NCBI GenBank assembly: GCA_028279375.1
Contig: JANQNW010000001.1
Coordinates: 1 to 64,000, forward strand
Length of the DNA: 64,000 bases
From: Phycisphaerales bacterium
GTDB taxonomy: Bacteria > Planctomycetota > Phycisphaerae > Phycisphaerales > UBA1924
Direction: 5' to 3'
Every line of letters starts with the position of its first letter. Positions within the stretch are counted from its first letter, which is position 1. A program made the translations under genes and the position numbers. The notes under the pieces are model-generated. The model worked only from the letters and a program-made list of their open reading frames with translations. It made no database searches and was not told where the DNA came from. Shown here piece by piece: positions 44,180 to 53,554 of this stretch.

Positions 44180-45259
44180 TCAGAATCTCGTGGTGGGCAC
44201 CGCCCGGAGCGAGAGATCATCGGCCACTCCGGCGCGCAGCTTCTCGCACGCGAGTCCCGCGATCATCGCGGCGTTGTCGAGGCAGTAGCGCATGCCCGGC
44301 AGGCGAAGATCCAGATCACGCTCATCTGCAAATCCCTGGAGTTCGGTGCGCAGGCGAGAGTTGGCGCTGACGCCCCCACCCACGAGCAGCGACCGGCAGA
44401 TGACGCCCCGCTCGGCCAGGTGATCAAAAGCGCGCTGCAGCTTCAGGAGCACCGCACGGCAGGCGGCGCGCTGGAAACTCGCGGCGATATCGTTCTTCTC
44501 CGTCTCTGAAAGCTCGGTCTCATCGCGCTCGAACTCGACGCGTCCATTCGCGCGCTTTGGAGCGCCTCGAATCGTATAGAGGACCGATGTCTTGAGCCCG
44601 CTGAATGAGAAGTCAAGTGAATCGGGCGCGAGTCTGCTGACCGGGAAATCGTGTGCGCGATCGTCGCCAGACGCGGCCATGCGATCGATCTTCGGTCCAC
44701 CGGGAAACTCGATGCCGAGCATCGACGCGGCCTTGTCATACGCCTCGCCGACGGCGTCGTCGATCGTGGCGCCGAGGCGCTCGATCTCGAGCATCGACCG
44801 GCAGAGATACAAGCTGGTGTGCCCCCCACTCACGACCAGCCCGAGCGCCGGGAACTGCGGCCGCTCGCGCTCGAGCAGCCCGGCGTAGAGATGCGCATGC
44901 ACGTGATCGACGCCGATGATCGGTTTGTCCAGCGCCCACGCCAGCGTCTTCGCAGCGGCGACGCCGACGAGGAGCGAGCCAATGAGCCCGGGCTGCGATC
45001 CGCAGGCGAGCGCGTCGATGTCCTCGAGCGAGACGTCCGCCCCCTCAAGCGCTTTCTCGATGACCGGCTGGATGCGTTCCACGTGCGCGCGGCTGGCGAT
45101 CTCCGGCACGACGCCCCCATACTCAACATGAAGCTCGTCCTGTGAGGCGATGACATTCGAGAGCACCTCGACGCCATCGCGCACGACAGACGCGGCGGTC
45201 TCATCGCAGCTGGATTCGATGCCGAGAATGAGCATGGGCGCAGCCGGGTTCTCCGTCAC
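44180..45259 (-). CDS. tsaD: tRNA N6-threonylcarbamoyladenosine transferase TsaD
   Basis: A 359-residue Kae1/Qri7-type protein that transfers threonylcarbamoyl to A37 of ANN-reading tRNAs. It shows [13 protein letters not shown], the metal-binding HVHAHLYAG (HxxxH), [11 protein letters not shown] and [10 protein letters not shown]. Length is near normal (E. coli 337). The ATG at 45259 overlaps the upstream stop as ATGA, implying translational coupling; an ATG at 45235 just before LILGIESS is a shorter option. The region ends close to the release factor gene. Confidence 0.95.
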   Translation of the reverse strand: MTENPAAPMLILGIESSCDETAASVVRDGVEVLSNVIASQDELHVEYGGVVPEIASRAHVERIQPVIEKALEGADVSLEDIDALACGSQPGLIGSLLVGVAAAKTLAWALDKPIIGVDHVHAHLYAGLLERERPQFPALGLVVSGGHTSLYLCRSMLEIERLGATIDDAVGEAYDKAASMLGIEFPGGPKIDRMAASGDDRAHDFPVSRLAPDSLDFSFSGLKTSVLYTIRGAPKRANGRVEFERDETELSETEKNDIAASFQRAACRAVLLKLQRAFDHLAERGVICRSLLVGGGVSANSRLRTELQGFADERDLDLRLPGMRYCLDNAAMIAGLACEKLRAGVADDLSLRAVPTTRF

Positions 45260-46899
45260 TCGTTGGAGGCGTCGTCGATCTTCTCAACCGGCGCATCCAT
45301 GAGCCAGCGCTGCAGGCCTTCACCCGTAATGCGAAGCTCGCCCGCGAGCGAGCCGTCGGCGGCATAGACCTTGACCACGCCGCCATCGAGCTCAGTCTCT
45401 TCGGGGAACATCGGCTCAGGCTCCACTTCGTCCTCGTTCACGGTGGTGGCGAGCGCCTCGATGCGCCGATTCACACGGCGCATCTCTCGCAAAAGGCGTT
45501 CGCGCGCCGTCTGCATACGGCGAAGCTCGGCAAGCTCGAGGGATTCATCGGAATCGTCGATCGACTCAGCCGGATCCCAGTCCCCGCTCGCGATGCGCGA
45601 ATTCAATGCGCGCACTGCAGACGCGAGTTGCTTGTCCTTGAGGGTGTCAAGGATCCACTCTGCGCCATGAGGCTGCTCGTTCGCATCGTCGTCATCATCC
45701 CCATTGCCGATGACCTCGCGGCGCTGGCGCTCGCGGAGCATGTCGTTGTATTCCTGGTCGGTCATCGGAACGTAGTATCCGTCCGTCGGATCGACGCCCC
45801 ACTCCGTGGACTCGTCTTCACGATGAATGACTTTGCCCGACGGGCCGTAGTAGCGCTGCTCTGTGATCTTCAACTGGCCTCGGCCCGACTGGAGCGGAAG
45901 CACGCTCTGCACGCTGCCTTTTCCGAAGCTCCGCTCTCCAAGGACAATCGCGCGTCCATTGTCGCGCAGCGCGCTGGAGACGACTTCGCTCGCCGAGGCA
46001 CTGCGCCGGTTGAGCAGAATGACCATCGGGAAATCAGGCAGCGTGCCCTCTGCCGTGGCGAAGACTGATTCCTCGTCAAAGCTCCGGCCGCGTGTAGACA
46101 CGATCATGCCCTGGCTGAGGAAGAGATCCGCCATCTGGACGGCCGCCGAGAGAGAGCCTCCCGGATTGAATCGCAGGTCGAAGACGAGGCCCTGCATGCC
46201 GTCATCGATCAGGTCGTTGAGCGCCGCTTCGAGTTCCGGAATCGTCCCGCCCGTGAACTGCGACACACGGACATAGCCGATGCCGTTGTCGGGATCGAGC
46301 ATGAACTGCCACTGATCCTCGCGGTCGCGTCCGAATCCGAAGACTGAGCGCGTCTGGATCTCAGCGCGGATGATCGGGATCTCGACGCGCTCCACGCCTC
46401 GCTCGACAGTGACGACGACTTTCGTGCCAGGCTCGCCTGTGAGCAGTTCGATGCCGTCGTCAAGGGAGAGATCCATGGTGGAGGCGCCATCAACGGCAAT
46501 TACGCGATCGCCTGCCAGGATGCCGGCTCTGTAGGCGGGCGAATCGTCGAGCGGGCTGACGATCGTCATCCAGCCATCCTCGATGCGTACGGAGGCGCCG
46601 ATGCCGACATAGCGCCCGCGGAGTTCCTTGTCGAACTCCTCGATGGACTCTGCGGGGACGAAGACTGTGTATTGATCGCCAAGGGCCTCGATCATGCCGT
46701 CGATGGCGGCGAGCTGAAGCTCTTCGAAGTCGGGCTCGGCGACGAACCGGTCAGCGATAATGCGCTGGATGTCGATGATCGGGTCGAACCAGTTGTATCG
46801 GTCGACCTCTTCGATCGAGTCGGCCTGGGCCGTCGTCGGCAGGAGCAGCAGACATGCGGCGGCCAGGGCGCGGGAAAACCAGTTTCGCTTGATGAGCAC
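45256..46899 (-). CDS. S41 family C-terminal processing peptidase
   Basis: A 547-residue exported protease (signal peptide ending TAQA). An N-terminal helical part is followed by a PDZ domain (about 95-185, GRYVGIGASVRIEDGWMTIV, SPAYRAGILAGDRVIAVDG) and the S41 catalytic core with FDLRFNPGG, the nucleophile in NRRSASASEV and the general base Lys in GERSFGKGSVQ. The C-terminal 150 residues are acidic and coiled-coil-like, with GDDDDDANEQ. CtpA-type enzymes trim envelope proteins after the C-terminus. GTG start at 46899 with AAGGAG ahead. Confidence 0.92.
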   Translation of the reverse strand: MLIKRNWFSRALAAACLLLLPTTAQADSIEEVDRYNWFDPIIDIQRIIADRFVAEPDFEELQLAAIDGMIEALGDQYTVFVPAESIEEFDKELRGRYVGIGASVRIEDGWMTIVSPLDDSPAYRAGILAGDRVIAVDGASTMDLSLDDGIELLTGEPGTKVVVTVERGVERVEIPIIRAEIQTRSVFGFGRDREDQWQFMLDPDNGIGYVRVSQFTGGTIPELEAALNDLIDDGMQGLVFDLRFNPGGSLSAAVQMADLFLSQGMIVSTRGRSFDEESVFATAEGTLPDFPMVILLNRRSASASEVVSSALRDNGRAIVLGERSFGKGSVQSVLPLQSGRGQLKITEQRYYGPSGKVIHREDESTEWGVDPTDGYYVPMTDQEYNDMLRERQRREVIGNGDDDDDANEQPHGAEWILDTLKDKQLASAVRALNSRIASGDWDPAESIDDSDESLELAELRRMQTARERLLREMRRVNRRIEALATTVNEDEVEPEPMFPEETELDGGVVKVYAADGSLAGELRITGEGLQRWLMDAPVEKIDDASNE

Positions 46900-47054
46900 G
46901 ATCGAACTCCTTGATGGCGAACGGAAATCGGTTCCTGATCCTATACAGACAGCCTCCCGCTCGGAGGCGGGTCGCCTGATTCGGAGGTTGGCGGGGGCGA
47001 TCGTTGAAACGAGGCCTATGATGGCCGCTGATTCGCAGGAGACGCAGGTCGAGC

Positions 47055-48410
47055 ATGGCAGTTACGAAGGAACGCACATCCATCAAGGTCGCCGCCGAGA
47101 AGGCAGTGCTGGCGGCGGTGCATCTGCCGACGAGCCGGTTCGATCCGCGCGATCCACTCGGTGAGCTCGCGGCGCTTGCGGAGACGGCCGGCGCCGAGGT
47201 CGTGGGCCAGATGATCCAGGCGCGCCAGCGTCCTGAAGCGGGGACCTTCATGGGCTCGGGCAAGATTGAAGAGCTCCGGGCGCTGTGCGAGATGACCGGG
47301 GCGACGCTCGTGATCTTCGATCATGACCTGTCGCCTGCGCAGATCGGCAATATCGAGGAGGTCGTCGAACGGAAGATCGTTGATCGCTCTGAGCTGATCC
47401 TCGACATCTTCGCCAGCCGCGCGACGACACATGAGGCGAAGCTTCAGGTCGAACTAGCGCAGCTGGAATACACGTATCCGAGACTGCGCGCGATGTGGTC
47501 GCACCTGGAGCGCATCGTCGGTGTCGGCGGCGTGGTCGGCATCGGCGCGCGCGGTCCCGGTGAGCAGCAGCTCGAGATCGACCGGCGCATCGTGCAACGC
47601 AAGCGCACGGCTCTGAAGCGCGAACTCGAAGAGATCCAGACGCGGAAACGGCGGCTCGTGCAGAAGCGCAAGGTGGATCACTTCACCGTCGGGCTCGTGG
47701 GGTACACGAACGCCGGCAAGTCCACGCTCTTCAATGCGCTGACGGCTGGCGGCGCCTACGCTGACGATCGCCTGTTCGCCACGCTGATGACGCGCACGCG
47801 CGAGTGGAATCTCGGAGGCGGCCAGATGGTGATGCTCTCCGACACGGTCGGCTTCGTGCGCGATCTGCCGCATAATCTGGTGGCGAGCTTCAAGGCGACG
47901 CTCGAGGAGACGCTGCATGCAGACCTGCTGCTGATCGTGCTGGATGTGTCTGATCCGAACGCCGAGCTGCAGCACGACACGGTCAATGAGACGCTCGATG
48001 AGCTCTTCGAGGAGCAGGCGCATATCGAGGAAGCCGCAGGGTCCGGCTGGGAACCTCCGCAACGTCTGCTTGTGCTGAACAAGGTTGATCAGCTTCGGAA
48101 CAACGCGGAGCTCATCGTCTGGGAGAATCGCGTCAAGGGCGCGGTGAGCCTGTGCGCGACGGATGAGCGACATCCGGGGCATGAGCGCCTGCGTGAGGCC
48201 GTGCGGCATGCGATGCAGGGCGGGGTGCGCGAGCGTTTCGTGCGCGTGCCGCTCTCCGACTCGAAGACGGTGAGCACGATCGAGAACCGGGCGGAGGTGC
48301 TTGACCGGGAATACGACACGGACCATGTGCGTTTCCGTGTGCGTATCGGCCAGCGTCAGATCGACGAACTCCGCTCTTCCGGGGCCCGGATGACGATCGA
48401 GGACGCCTGA
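47055..48410 (+). CDS. hflX: GTPase HflX
   Basis: A 451-residue ribosome-associated GTPase. The N-terminal HflX domain has GSGKIEEL and FDHDLSPAQIGNIE; the linker is RGPGEQQLEIDRR, and the G domain has GYTNAGKST (G1), LSDTVGF (G3) and NKVDQ (G4). HflX splits stalled or hibernating 70S ribosomes under heat stress. It has a C-terminal extension of about 60 residues after the G domain. Divergent from the S41 gene, with 155 bases between. Confidence 0.95.
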   Translation: MAVTKERTSIKVAAEKAVLAAVHLPTSRFDPRDPLGELAALAETAGAEVVGQMIQARQRPEAGTFMGSGKIEELRALCEMTGATLVIFDHDLSPAQIGNIEEVVERKIVDRSELILDIFASRATTHEAKLQVELAQLEYTYPRLRAMWSHLERIVGVGGVVGIGARGPGEQQLEIDRRIVQRKRTALKRELEEIQTRKRRLVQKRKVDHFTVGLVGYTNAGKSTLFNALTAGGAYADDRLFATLMTRTREWNLGGGQMVMLSDTVGFVRDLPHNLVASFKATLEETLHADLLLIVLDVSDPNAELQHDTVNETLDELFEEQAHIEEAAGSGWEPPQRLLVLNKVDQLRNNAELIVWENRVKGAVSLCATDERHPGHERLREAVRHAMQGGVRERFVRVPLSDSKTVSTIENRAEVLDREYDTDHVRFRVRIGQRQIDELRSSGARMTIEDA

Positions 48411-48452
48411 CGGGATCTTCGGAAGAGCCCGATTTCGGCGCCCTCCGGCCTC

Positions 48453-48481
48453 TTTACAGGCGGGCCCGAGGCGGCGATACT
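48453..48481 (+). promoter_or_regulatory. Sigma70-type promoter of tRNA-Thr
   Basis: TTTACA (48453-48458) and GATACT (48476-48481) are 17 bases apart, and the tRNA begins 12 bases after the -10. Confidence 0.65.
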
Positions 48482-48492
48482 TCCCGGCCCAC

Positions 48493-48565
48493 GCCACCTT
48501 AGCTCAGTTGGTAGAGCGGAGCTTTCGTAAAGCTCAGGTCTGCGGTTCGAGTCCGCAAGGTGGCT
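48493..48565 (+). tRNA. tRNA-Thr (anticodon CGT)
   Basis: A complete cloverleaf: acceptor stem 48493-48499 with 48558-48564, anticodon stem GAGCT/AGCTC enclosing TTCGTAA (anticodon CGT at 48526-48528), T arm TGCGG/CCGCA with TTCGAGT. Reads ACG. CCA is not encoded. Confidence 0.95.
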
Positions 48566-48576
48566 TTCGATGAGAG

Positions 48577-48600
48577 ACGCCGCGCCGAGAGGTGCGGCGT
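48577..48600 (+). terminator. Weak hairpin after tRNA-Thr
   Basis: A 7-bp stem (48577-48583 with 48594-48600) just after the tRNA, without a proper T tract. A TTGACT (48600-48605) next to it with CATCAT (48622-48627), 16 bases on, may be the promoter of the kinase gene. Confidence 0.35.
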
Positions 48601-48707
48601 TGACTCTTAAGTGCTCGCTTCCATCATGATTTGAAACTCGAAGTCCAACTCGTCGCCAAGTACAGTGGTCGCCTGGGAGTCGCAAGGGGGCGACGGGCGG
48701 GTGATCC

Positions 48708-51335
48708 ATGGGCGATCGATTCGGCGAGTTCGTTCGCGAGGTCTACGAGGGCGCCGTCGCGCTTGCGGAGCCCGAACGACGGCAGTTCATCGCCGAACGA
48801 TGCGCAAGCGATGTGAGCGTCCGGAATGTGGTGCACGAGATCATTCGCGACGATCCCACGGGCGCGTGCCTGCATGACGACGACACCTGGGCGTCGATCG
48901 TCACGCGGGCGACGCTCTCGACCGAGGCGCCCACGATCCCGAACAGCGGAGATTCGATCCCACCGGATGTCACGGGCGTCCGGATCGGGCCATATCGCAT
49001 CGAACGACTCCTCGGCGCCGGCGGCATGGGCAATGTGTACGAAGCGTGGGACGAGCGTCTCGAACGGCGCGTTGCGCTGAAGTCGATTCGTCATGACTGG
49101 TCCGGCTCCTCCACGGCGCGCGCCCGTTTTCTGCGTGAGGCGCGCGTGCTCTCGAGCCTGGATCATCCGAACATCTGTCGTATTTACGATGTGCTCGAAG
49201 AGGATGGACGGACGTTCCTCGTGCTCGAGTTTATTGAGGGCGAATCGCTCGATGATGCGCGCGGGCGATTAACGCGCGCTGAGCGACTGCAGGTCGGTGA
49301 TGAGATTGCGCAAGCGTTGGCTGCCGCGCATGCGTCGGGTGTGGTCCATCGCGATCTCAAGCCGGAGAATATTCACGTCACGCGCGAGGGCCGAGCGAAG
49401 GTGCTCGACTTCGGGATCGCGCGACCTGCTGAAGCAGAGAAAGCGATAGCGGACGGCGATGCGCCGGCCCAGACCTCGAATGCGGCGCTCACGGTCGTCG
49501 GCGGCGTCATCGGCACGCCACGCTACATGAGCCCGGAGCAACGCCGCGCCGAGGAGGCGACCTCGGCGAGCGACATGTTCTCCTACGGGCTCGTGCTGGA
49601 GGAACTCCTTGGGGGCGAGCGGCGCCATTCGAACGAGGGAACGCACGGACCCATTCGAATGAGGCGGGATGTCCGCGCGCTGATCAGCGCGTTGCAGTCT
49701 GAGAGACCATCGAATCGCCCGAGCGCCGCCGAGACCTGCGTTCGCTTCACGCGCATTCGGTCGCGCACGCGACGACGCCTGATTCAGGCGGCTGTTGCCG
49801 CGATCGCGCTTGCGGGCGTGGCTGGAGGCGCCAAGTACACGATCGATGTCGGGCGCGAGCGAGCGATCGCTGTCGAGGCTCGGGGCGACGCCGAAGAGTT
49901 GACCTCGCACATGGTGGGCGCGCTTGTTGACGAGCTGCGCAGCGTCGGACGGCTGGATGCGATGAGTGGTGTCGCCGAGCGCGTCCTCGCGTATTACGAG
50001 AGTCGCGACGTGACATCGCTTTCGGATGAGGAACTGCTCTCATATGTGAAGGGACTGCAGCTCGTCGGTGAGGTGGAGCTGGAGGGCGGCGACCTCGAGG
50101 GCGCGGCTCGCGCATTCACCGAGCAGCAGCGCGTGGGCGAACAACTCGTCGCTCAGGACCCGGGAGATGGCGCCAATCTGAAGGCGCTCGGAGCGACGCA
50201 TTTCTATCTGGGCGCGATCGCGTATCGACGCGTTGACCTCGACAGCGCGATGGCGGAGTTCGAACGCTACCTCGAGATTGCTGAAGATCTTGTCGCGATG
50301 GACGCCTCGAACCCGGAGTGGCGCCTCGAACTTGCGTACGCGCAGACGAATCTCGTGCAGATCAACCAGGATCGTGGCAGGCTCGACGAGGCGAGGCATT
50401 GGCTTGATCTCTCGCTGGAGACGAAGCGCCAGCTTGTTGAGATGGACCCGGAAGACCGATCGCGCGTCTTCAGTCTCGCCAACAGCCTGACAATGGCGCG
50501 GGAGATCCGCGGGCGATCGTCGGACTGGGACAGCGCTCGCGACGCGGCCGAAGAGGCGCTTGCGCTGCTCACCAAGCTGGCCGAGCGCCATCCACGCGAC
50601 GCGGACGTGCGGTATCGACTTGCGCTGGCTCACGTGCATCTGGGTGAGTTTCTCGAAGAGCGCCGCGATTGGAGCGGCGCCCTCGAGCGCCACCTCTCAT
50701 CGCTTGACGAATTGCGGTTTCTCCTTGATCTCGACCCGAGCAATGCAGAGTGGATGCGCGAAAAAGCGCTGGCGCATCGCAGCGCGGCGCGGGTCGCTGC
50801 TCAACTCGGGAGGGTGGACGACGCGCAGCGGGAGATCGTGGCGAGCGAGCGTCTCTTTGCAGAGCTTGTCCGAATCGACTCACTCAACTCGCGCTGGGTG
50901 TTCGATCATGCAGCGTCGCTCCGGCTCGGCGCCACACTGGACGCCGAGGGTGGCGATGTCGACGCCGGCTTGGCGCGGCTGCGGCAAGCGCATGAGAGCG
51001 TGTCGGCGCTCGCTTCACAGGATCAGGGCATGCGTGAGGAATGCGCCTGGCGACTGGCTCGGCTGGAGATTCAGGAGGGCGATCTGCTGGAGCGCGCCGG
51101 ACGGCGCGGCGACGCTGAAGCCGTGTGGCGACGATCGGCGGATCGACTCGAGACGATAGCCGGATCCGAGGCCAATGCGTTCTATTCGGGACTTCTCGCG
51201 CATGCGCTTCTCTCACTCGGTCGCGTTGACGCGGCGGCAGGGCATTACGCTCGCGCGGACGCCGCCGGCAATGTCACGCCGACGCTTCGAGCGCTTGCCG
51301 AACGACATGGACTTTCATCGACGAATGTCGATTGA
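48708..51335 (+). CDS. Ser/Thr protein kinase with TPR-like tail
   Basis: An 875-residue membrane kinase. A short N-terminal helical region (1-90) precedes the Hanks-type kinase domain: Gly loop GAGGMG (103-108), VALK with K125, HRDLKPEN (214-221), DFG (234-236), and GTPRYMSPEQ. The domain is cut short after about 345. A membrane helix (358-378) follows, then about 490 residues of helical repeats resembling TPRs (for example YLEIAEDLVAMDASNPEWRLELAYAQTNL). No C-terminal transcription factor domain. It may phosphorylate FHA-containing partners such as the cyclase at 21.6 kb (inference). Confidence 0.92.
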   Translation: MGDRFGEFVREVYEGAVALAEPERRQFIAERCASDVSVRNVVHEIIRDDPTGACLHDDDTWASIVTRATLSTEAPTIPNSGDSIPPDVTGVRIGPYRIERLLGAGGMGNVYEAWDERLERRVALKSIRHDWSGSSTARARFLREARVLSSLDHPNICRIYDVLEEDGRTFLVLEFIEGESLDDARGRLTRAERLQVGDEIAQALAAAHASGVVHRDLKPENIHVTREGRAKVLDFGIARPAEAEKAIADGDAPAQTSNAALTVVGGVIGTPRYMSPEQRRAEEATSASDMFSYGLVLEELLGGERRHSNEGTHGPIRMRRDVRALISALQSERPSNRPSAAETCVRFTRIRSRTRRRLIQAAVAAIALAGVAGGAKYTIDVGRERAIAVEARGDAEELTSHMVGALVDELRSVGRLDAMSGVAERVLAYYESRDVTSLSDEELLSYVKGLQLVGEVELEGGDLEGAARAFTEQQRVGEQLVAQDPGDGANLKALGATHFYLGAIAYRRVDLDSAMAEFERYLEIAEDLVAMDASNPEWRLELAYAQTNLVQINQDRGRLDEARHWLDLSLETKRQLVEMDPEDRSRVFSLANSLTMAREIRGRSSDWDSARDAAEEALALLTKLAERHPRDADVRYRLALAHVHLGEFLEERRDWSGALERHLSSLDELRFLLDLDPSNAEWMREKALAHRSAARVAAQLGRVDDAQREIVASERLFAELVRIDSLNSRWVFDHAASLRLGATLDAEGGDVDAGLARLRQAHESVSALASQDQGMREECAWRLARLEIQEGDLLERAGRRGDAEAVWRRSADRLETIAGSEANAFYSGLLAHALLSLGRVDAAAGHYARADAAGNVTPTLRALAERHGLSSTNVD

Positions 51336-51427
51336 GATCGCCGCCAAGGGGCGGGCGGCTCGTTCGCGTGAACGAGTCGAACAGAGGGTGGATGTCGGCC
51401 ACAGCCGACCAACTGGAGATCAAGGCA

Positions 51428-51898
51428 ATGACCTATGGACTGACACTGAAGCAGGGCGCCAACGACGCAGCGGTGCCGACAGACACGACCATCCAGGGCA
51501 AAGGCATGTTCCTCGGCTCGGGCGAGTCTCTTGACATTGGTCTCCTGCTCTCGGGAACGGGCGCATTCTCATCGACTGCGAAGATCACCAAGATCGATTT
51601 CTTCAAGACATCCGACGAGAACGCGACGCCCTTCCAGACCGTCAATAACGGGGAGAACTCGTCATCCGTCGCCGACGGCTCCATCGCTCTCTTCAATGTG
51701 ACTGTCGGCGACACTTCTGCGAGCATCACGGACAGCGAGGCCTCGAAGGCCTCGGATGAGCACGTGTGGTACAAGGTCACCATCAGCGATGGTTCGACGT
51801 GGGTCTACGATCCGGAGCTGATCAATACAGGCACGGGCGACGCGAAGCGCGGGTATCAGGCGTTGTCTCCGGGCGACGGCGCGCAGACGCTTCCCTGA
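51428..51898 (+). CDS. Small beta-rich protein of unknown function
   Basis: A 156-residue protein, Thr/Ser/Asp-rich with alternating strand patterns (SLDIGLLLSGTGAFSSTAKI, HVWYKVTISDGSTWVYDPEL), no signal peptide or membrane span and no Cys. It follows the kinase gene by 92 bases on the same strand, so it may be co-transcribed and could be a kinase partner or substrate. GGAG at 51416-51419 supports the ATG at 51428; an ATG at 51392 is in frame. A clean terminator follows. I recognise no family. Confidence 0.75.
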   Translation: MTYGLTLKQGANDAAVPTDTTIQGKGMFLGSGESLDIGLLLSGTGAFSSTAKITKIDFFKTSDENATPFQTVNNGENSSSVADGSIALFNVTVGDTSASITDSEASKASDEHVWYKVTISDGSTWVYDPELINTGTGDAKRGYQALSPGDGAQTLP

Positions 51899-51965
51899 AT
51901 CTGATTCCTGTTGGCGGCTCGCTGCCGGCGCGACAAGACTGAATACGATCGACCTCTCAGAGCAT

Positions 51966-51994
51966 GCCCGGCGTCGCAAGCGCCGGGCGTTTTT
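51966..51994 (+). terminator. Rho-independent terminator of the kinase unit
   Basis: An 8-bp GC-rich stem (51966-51973 with 51981-51988, 7-base loop) is followed by GTTTTT. It lies 68 bases after the small gene's stop. Confidence 0.85.
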
Positions 51995-52133
51995 CTGCCC
52001 GAACAGAGGTGAAATCCCGCTCATGTTGTGCGAGCCTCCGCGCAGGCGATCGGATGCGCTCCTCAGTTTAGAGCGCACCGTCGCGAGATCGAGTGAACTC
52101 CACAGGGAGGCTGAGCATCCTCATCCAGATTCG

Positions 52134-53537
52134 TCATCGCGCTTCAAGACCGAGCACGGAGACATCATCGCGGAGACTGCCGTCGCGGCCCCATCGCTCC
52201 ACGGTTCGCATGAGCAGTGAAGCGCCTTCCGCCAGTGACTGCCCCTGTGTCAATTCAACGACTTCGAGAAGTCGGTCATCACCGAACTGATTCATATCCG
52301 GATCCATGGCTTCGGGAACTCCATCGGAGTAGAGCCACAACCGATCGCCTGGCTCGAGCTTCAGGCATTGCTCCTCCCACTCGAGAAGATCGAACCAGCC
52401 GACTGCCAAGCCAGGAACCTCGAGCAGCTTCGGGGCGCCCTTTCTTGGCGCATAGACGACGGGCGGATGACCGGCGGCGACGTATCTGAACTCGAGCGTC
52501 TCGACGTTCAGCACGCCATACACGATGGTGAAGTAGAGGCCATTCTGATCCGCCATCGGGAAGCGTCGATTGAGCTCATTGACTACTTCGACCGGCGGAA
52601 CGATCTCCACTTCGCCCGGCTCGCGCCCGGGCTTGACGAGCAGCGACGATGCGCTCGCCTGAGGCGTCATGAGTCTTCCAACCGTGACCGACAGGAGCGA
52701 TGACGCAACTCCATGGCCGCTGACATCGACCACGAATGCGGCGATGTGCTTCTCATCAAGCGCGAAGAAGTTCAGGAAGTCACCTGCAAGCTCGTCGCAC
52801 GGCAGGTACTTCCATGCGAACTCGATACGGGCGCTCTCCGGCGATTCCGTCGGCAGAAGTGATTGCTGCACCTTTGCTGCAGCGTCGAGATCGCGCGACA
52901 TGCGGCCGTTTACGATCGTCAGTTCATCGTTGAGCGATTCGAGCTTCTCGTTCCAGGCTGTCAGCTGCTCTTTCGCGAGCGCGAGTTCCTGGTTCGTCAT
53001 GATGAGCTCGTTGTTCTTCTCGACCGCGTTCTCGAATGTTGAGACAAGCAGGTTGAGCACCTGCTGACTGCTTGCGTTGACCTTGTACTGATGACCTGCG
53101 AGCGTGACCTCCAGCGGCTCGTCATGCTCGCCATCACCGAGCGGAGTCTCGAGCAGGGCGTGGACTCTCCCGATCAGGAACTCGGGGTCGTAGGGCTTCG
53201 TGACGTAGTTGTCGGCCCCGCAATGGAGGCCGCGGATGATGTCCTCGGGCTCTGAAAGCGTCGAGAGAAGAATGAAGGGGATGGAGCGAAGCTCCGGGTT
53301 TGTCTTCAGAGCGCTGCAGAGTTCGTATCCCGTCATCGTCGGCATCTCGATGTCAGAGATGACCATCGATGGCCTGCTCTTCTGGGCGCACTCCAGCGCC
53401 AGGGCGCCGTTCTCGGCGACTTGCACATCAAATCCGGCTTCAGAGAGCTTCTTCTGAAGCACCTGAGCCTGGATGCGGCTGTCCTCGGCGATGAGCACCG
53501 AGATCCTGTCTGAATTCGTCGTTCCGTTGCTGGTCAT
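52134..53537 (-). CDS. Response regulator with PP2C (RsbU/SpoIIE-type) output
   Basis: A 467-residue protein. Residues 10-130 are a receiver domain with the phospho-acceptor Asp in VISDIEMP (D62) and the conserved Lys in VTKPYDP. A coiled coil follows (about 170-215), then a SpoIIE-type PP2C phosphatase (about 240-465) with AGDFLNFF, VVDVSGHGVASSL, LYSDGVPEA and DDVSVLGLE, keeping the metal aspartates. It would dephosphorylate an anti-sigma antagonist in a partner-switching pathway when phosphorylated by CheA. It is the last gene of the chemosensory operon, 17 bases after cheB. No anti-sigma or antagonist gene is adjacent. Confidence 0.9.
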   Translation of the reverse strand: MTSNGTTNSDRISVLIAEDSRIQAQVLQKKLSEAGFDVQVAENGALALECAQKSRPSMVISDIEMPTMTGYELCSALKTNPELRSIPFILLSTLSEPEDIIRGLHCGADNYVTKPYDPEFLIGRVHALLETPLGDGEHDEPLEVTLAGHQYKVNASSQQVLNLLVSTFENAVEKNNELIMTNQELALAKEQLTAWNEKLESLNDELTIVNGRMSRDLDAAAKVQQSLLPTESPESARIEFAWKYLPCDELAGDFLNFFALDEKHIAAFVVDVSGHGVASSLLSVTVGRLMTPQASASSLLVKPGREPGEVEIVPPVEVVNELNRRFPMADQNGLYFTIVYGVLNVETLEFRYVAAGHPPVVYAPRKGAPKLLEVPGLAVGWFDLLEWEEQCLKLEPGDRLWLYSDGVPEAMDPDMNQFGDDRLLEVVELTQGQSLAEGASLLMRTVERWGRDGSLRDDVSVLGLEAR

Positions 53538-53554
53538 GGCAAATGGAAGCGCCG

